Shown: in pieces, positions 61,198-64,000 of the stretch
Layout: each line of letters begins with the position of its first letter
How positions within the stretch are numbered: the stretch's first letter is position 1
Position numbers and translations under genes: made by a program
Notes under the pieces: model-generated
The model's input: the letters and a program-made list of their open reading frames with translations, nothing else
What the model was told of the DNA's origin: nothing
Databases searched by the model: none
Origin: Amygdalobacter indicium
Lineage (GTDB): Bacteria; Bacillota; Clostridia; Saccharofermentanales; Fastidiosipilaceae
Assembly: GCF_029101545.1 (NCBI RefSeq)
Contig: NZ_CP118866.1
Span: 930,001 to 994,000 of the forward strand
Length of the DNA: 64,000 bases
Reading direction: 5' to 3'

Positions 61198-63305
61198 CAC
61201 TCAGCCTCTCTTTCCCTCTGCTTTCGCTGAATTGAACTTGTCAGCAAGCCGGCTCCGGCCAACAGCAACAAGAATTTATATCCGCTGCCATTCGCCGTTG
61301 TCTGTACCCCGACAGGAATCTGGGAAATATCACGCTTAACTCTGATATAAACAGTAGCAGAAACATAGATATGATTATCGTTATTATAATCTGGATAACC
61401 TCTTACCTTAATAGTATAATCTTTATAATTCTTACCTTCTTTATCCCAATCAATTTTTTCCGTAATCGTGCCTGTAATTACCCAATCGCTTAAGCTGTCG
61501 AAAGGGTCCGAAGCATCAAACTTCAAGCCTGCAGGCAGTTTAGGTTTATCAAAAATATAGCCCTCAGGCGTATTAAGCTCTATTTCCTTACCACCTAGAG
61601 AAACTTTAATATCTTTAATAGGTTCGTGCTCATTAACCTCCTGATAAGGCGGATCAACTTTCATTTCATAATCTTTCTCCATACCCGGTACCAGCTTGGC
61701 GATGTAATCTTCAACATTGTTAAGATAACTTTTAGTCCCGTCTTTCCAGGTAACTTCACAGGCTCCGTTGTCTTTGATCAATATTCTGCTGTTATTTTTG
61801 GCTTCTTCCAATTCTTTCGTTGCCCGTTCATATTCTTCTTGGGCAACCAGGAACGGATCACCTTCAGGATAACCGGATTTTCTCGGATCACTACCCTTAT
61901 TTTTATAGTAAGCCAACGTAGTATTATAAATTTTGTTTAACACTTCTTTTTTTTCATCTACTTTCAAATGCTCCGTATCCTCTACATAAGTCATCGGCGG
62001 AGTTTGCAATCTATGCCGGGACGCCCCACCGAAAGGGCCGACAAACATATACCGATGTTGCCAATTAGCCTCAATAGCAGCCCCTCTATCACTCCAGTCT
62101 ACACCGAAGGGCAACTGCGCCAAATTTTCATAACTTTCATGCTTGGTCACAAACTTGAACACATACTTGCTATTGCGCGCAATTCCTGCGCGCGCCAAAG
62201 AATAATATTGGCCGATTTCACCTTTATCAAATTGCCATTTCAAGGATTCAATAACAGGATTGTTGGCACCGGCAGATTTTTCCAAAGGACCATAAACCCA
62301 TTTTTCAACTATATGCGTGAATTTGTGGGGTTTTTTCAATTTTACTATATTATTAGGATCTCCGTACGCTCCTTTATTATAAAAATCTGAACTTGTTCTA
62401 TAGCTTTCTATATTATTACTCGACCATTTGGTGGCAATCGGTTTAAAGCTCAAGCCGTCATCGGAATACTCCACACTCTGCACATGACCTTGCTTGCTGG
62501 GCAGCCAAAAAGATATTTCAGCGCCTTTGTTCCGACCGTTATTATAAACAGTAACTTTCCAGGTAATTGTTCTATTCTTATAATCAATTACTCTTTCAAT
62601 ATTAAAAGCCTGCTTGGCATTTTCCAATTGTTCCGGACTGCTTCCGGCAAATACAGTATAATTCTTATCCCAAGCAATGCCCGAACCGTAATTTTGGAAA
62701 TTACCGTTTCCGGAAAAATTCGCCCTGCTTTCACCCGGCTGCTCAGCGGCAAATAACAACATGCGACCATCCCCCTCTGGTAAATAATTATCATTATTTA
62801 AGGATGTGCTCGTCAAATCACGTCTGTTTCGCTTCAAATTCCGGTTTTCACCCGCAGCAGTAGAATTTCCCGGCTTCTGCGCCTGCACTTGCTTGTCTTT
62901 ATCCGTTAATTTGTTGTCGCTAGGGTTAACGTTCGGGACATTACCTAAGTTGCCGCTTGGGTTAGTGCTAGAGTTACTGTTCGGGGTAATGCTCAAATTA
63001 CCGTCGGAATTACCGCTCAAGTTATCATTCGAGTTACCGCTTGGTGCAGCTTGCCCGCCTATCTGCCCGTCTTGACCGCTAGCACCGATAATCACAGGTT
63101 TTGTCTTATCCTGACCGTTATAAGGAGTTTGTGGTGAATCAAGCACAACCGGACGTACTTGCCCTGCTCTATTACCGTTAACGCCCTTAGAACCGTCAGC
63201 ATCGTTGCCGCCGTTAGCAGCCGCCAAAGAAGTTAAAGGATAGAAAACGGAAGTAAAATAAATTACTCCGCTTAGAAGTGCCGAAATTTTCGTCCTATCT
63301 ATCAT
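61197..63305 (-). CDS. Large surface protein of the pilus operon, Cpa position
   Basis: 702 residues. A signal peptide (about 1-29) is followed by a low-complexity Asn/Ser/Gly-rich segment (about 30-165) with repeated GN-NLS and NP-N units, then a globular part (about 195-450) and a Rib/Ig-like repeat region near 540-660 (AGLKFDASDPFDSLSDWVITGTI). The C-terminus has a hydrophobic helix and QRKQREREAE but no LPXTG; IPVGVQTTANGSG just before the helix may serve. Only one cysteine is visible, so a thioester domain like Cpa's is not obvious. Its stop overlaps the next start (TGATG). GAGG precedes the ATG. Confidence 0.78.
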   Translation of the reverse strand: MIDRTKISALLSGVIYFTSVFYPLTSLAAANGGNDADGSKGVNGNRAGQVRPVVLDSPQTPYNGQDKTKPVIIGASGQDGQIGGQAAPSGNSNDNLSGNSDGNLSITPNSNSSTNPSGNLGNVPNVNPSDNKLTDKDKQVQAQKPGNSTAAGENRNLKRNRRDLTSTSLNNDNYLPEGDGRMLLFAAEQPGESRANFSGNGNFQNYGSGIAWDKNYTVFAGSSPEQLENAKQAFNIERVIDYKNRTITWKVTVYNNGRNKGAEISFWLPSKQGHVQSVEYSDDGLSFKPIATKWSSNNIESYRTSSDFYNKGAYGDPNNIVKLKKPHKFTHIVEKWVYGPLEKSAGANNPVIESLKWQFDKGEIGQYYSLARAGIARNSKYVFKFVTKHESYENLAQLPFGVDWSDRGAAIEANWQHRYMFVGPFGGASRHRLQTPPMTYVEDTEHLKVDEKKEVLNKIYNTTLAYYKNKGSDPRKSGYPEGDPFLVAQEEYERATKELEEAKNNSRILIKDNGACEVTWKDGTKSYLNNVEDYIAKLVPGMEKDYEMKVDPPYQEVNEHEPIKDIKVSLGGKEIELNTPEGYIFDKPKLPAGLKFDASDPFDSLSDWVITGTITEKIDWDKEGKNYKDYTIKVRGYPDYNNDNHIYVSATVYIRVKRDISQIPVGVQTTANGSGYKFLLLLAGAGLLTSSIQRKQREREAE

Positions 63306-63338
63306 CTTTTAACCTCTTTCGTTCCATTTGACAAGGTT

Positions 63339-63365
63339 ATTATATACAATAATTTATGAATTCAA
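63339..63365 (-). promoter_or_regulatory. Probable promoter of the pilus operon
   Basis: On the minus strand TATAAT (63339-63344) preceded by TTGAAT at 63360-63365; the spacing of 15 bases is short. It lies about 35 bases before the first gene. Confidence 0.45.
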
Positions 63366-63454
63366 TGTCTTTTTTGTAAAATATATCAGAGAGCAAGTAA
63401 ATGAAGCACCAAAAAGCACTTTCAGTAAAAATTGCATTTTAATAACAACAAATA

Positions 63455-63483
63455 TAAAACAGCAGAGCCGGGAGCGACTCTGC
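63455..63483 (-). terminator. tmRNA terminator
   Basis: A 9-bp stem GCAGAGTCG/CGGCTCTGC with one G-T pair, followed on the minus strand by TGTTTTATATTTG, 17 bases after the tmRNA 3' end. Confidence 0.7.
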
Positions 63484-63499
63484 CGCTACAATTAAACAA

Positions 63500-63869
63500 T
63501 GGAGATGACGAGAATCGAACTCGTGTCCAAAATCATCTTAGTCGGAACTTCTCCGGGTGCAGTTCAAACTTTAAAAATTCCCTTCATCAGTTAGACGTTG
63601 AACAATCGCTGACAAAAGTAGCTTCATAATAATTTCAAGGGCAAAGCTTAGCTTGAAATGGGAAAATTTAACCTCCGACTTTCAAGGTCTGCTGACTAAC
63701 ACAGATATTCAACTAGCAGATTCATCGAATCTGTGGCCGAGCTTACGCAGCTACAGCTACTCTATTAGTTTTTGCAACTAAATTTTTTGCCCGTTTTTTT
63801 AAGAGGCCAACGCGCATCCTCTACCCGCTATTCCAACTTCAACAACCCTGTCGAAGCCTTTACATCCCC
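63500..63869 (-). ncRNA. ssrA: Transfer-messenger RNA
   Basis: About 370 bases. The 5' end GGGGATGTAAAGGCTTCGAC and the 3' tRNA-like part (TTCGATTCTCGTCATCTCCA) pair as GGGGATG/CATCTCC. The reading frame after the resume codon encodes a tag ending KNLVAKTNRVAVAA and stop, the AVAA ending being a variant of the usual ALAA. Pseudoknot-forming segments follow. CCA is not encoded. It rescues stalled ribosomes together with SmpB. Confidence 0.95.
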
Positions 63870-63889
63870 AAAAATGAAATGCTATCTTT

Positions 63890-63919
63890 ATTATACTAAA
63901 CTTTAACTTGATTGCACAA
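63890..63919 (-). promoter_or_regulatory. Promoter of ssrA
   Basis: On the minus strand TTGTGC (63914-63919), 18-base spacer, TATAAT (63890-63895), about 20 bases before the tmRNA 5' end. Beyond it, to 64000, no gene is seen. Confidence 0.65.
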
Positions 63920-64000
63920 ATATTTTCTGACGCCGAATTCTAGTCGACTTGAACATCACTGTGCAAAAAATCGACACACTTAGCCGCCTCGTATTTTATT

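Noticed and set aside
60607..61230. Plus-strand open frame of 207 codons
   Set aside because: Antisense shadow of the SipA-like gene; no start signals.
62806..63075. Repeated NSNxNLSGN-type sequence considered as a DNA satellite
   Set aside because: The units are irregular and in frame; this is the low-complexity leader of the surface protein, not a separate repeat element.
1..64000. CRISPR arrays
   Set aside because: No regularly spaced short repeats with unique spacers and no cas-like gene were seen.

Overview
The window looks like chromosomal DNA of a low-GC Gram-positive anaerobe of the class Clostridia. The evidence is the gene order scpA-scpB-cmk-plsC-ispH, an IleS of the long type, two unusual tandem PRPP synthetase genes, AGGAGG-type ribosome binding sites, many intrinsic terminators, and cell-wall-anchored (sortase) proteins. 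Backbone DNA is around 40% GC by eye; one accessory block (about 27.3-34.2 kb) is clearly more AT-rich. I cannot name the species from the sequence; an Oscillospiraceae-type host-associated anaerobe fits but is a guess.

Layout. 1-14.4 kb (minus strand) is housekeeping: ispH (cut by the window edge), plsC, cmk, scpB, scpA, a site-2 protease, ileS, a methylglyoxal-synthase-like gene, radC, asnS, a SEC-C protein, holA, a ComEC-like gene and engB. 14.5-17.1 kb (plus) holds two tandem PRPP-synthetase paralogues, the second with altered active-site residues. 17.1-26.9 kb (minus) holds a small membrane protein and a glycan-use cluster: GH123-like and GH31 hydrolases, two sugar ABC permeases, a sugar-binding lipoprotein and a secreted GH16 enzyme, followed by EamA and CPBP membrane proteins.

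27.3-34.2 kb is a small genomic island inserted in the 3' end of guaA. Its ends carry a 12-of-13 match of the guaA 3' end, and the original guaA terminator is stranded on the far side. The cargo is a compact defence operon: a fused double-domain adenine methyltransferase with an N-terminal helix-turn-helix, an AlwI-family type IIS endonuclease, and a TIR/SEFIR-domain protein. No integrase remains.

34-40.4 kb: guaA, uppP, a lipoprotein, a decayed accessory strip (small membrane ORF, XRE-regulator remnant, ISNCY-type transposase remnant), rpmB and an NCS2 purine permease. 40.9-48.6 kb: tRNA-Pro, then a membrane-bound AraC-type regulator divergent from a Fe3+/sugar-phosphate-type ABC transporter with two ATPases. 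48.7-57.4 kb: an IS3 fragment, TPM and LemA proteins, acpS, DnaI-like and DnaD-like replication proteins, a frameshifted lipoprotein gene between two copies of a ~90-bp repeat, and a pyruvate oxidase.

57.6-63.3 kb is a pilus operon with the same gene order as the streptococcal FCT locus: large surface protein, SipA-like pseudo-signal-peptidase, FctA-like backbone pilin, class B sortase, FctB-like minor pilin. The SipA-like protein has lost both catalytic residues. The window closes with tmRNA (ssrA).
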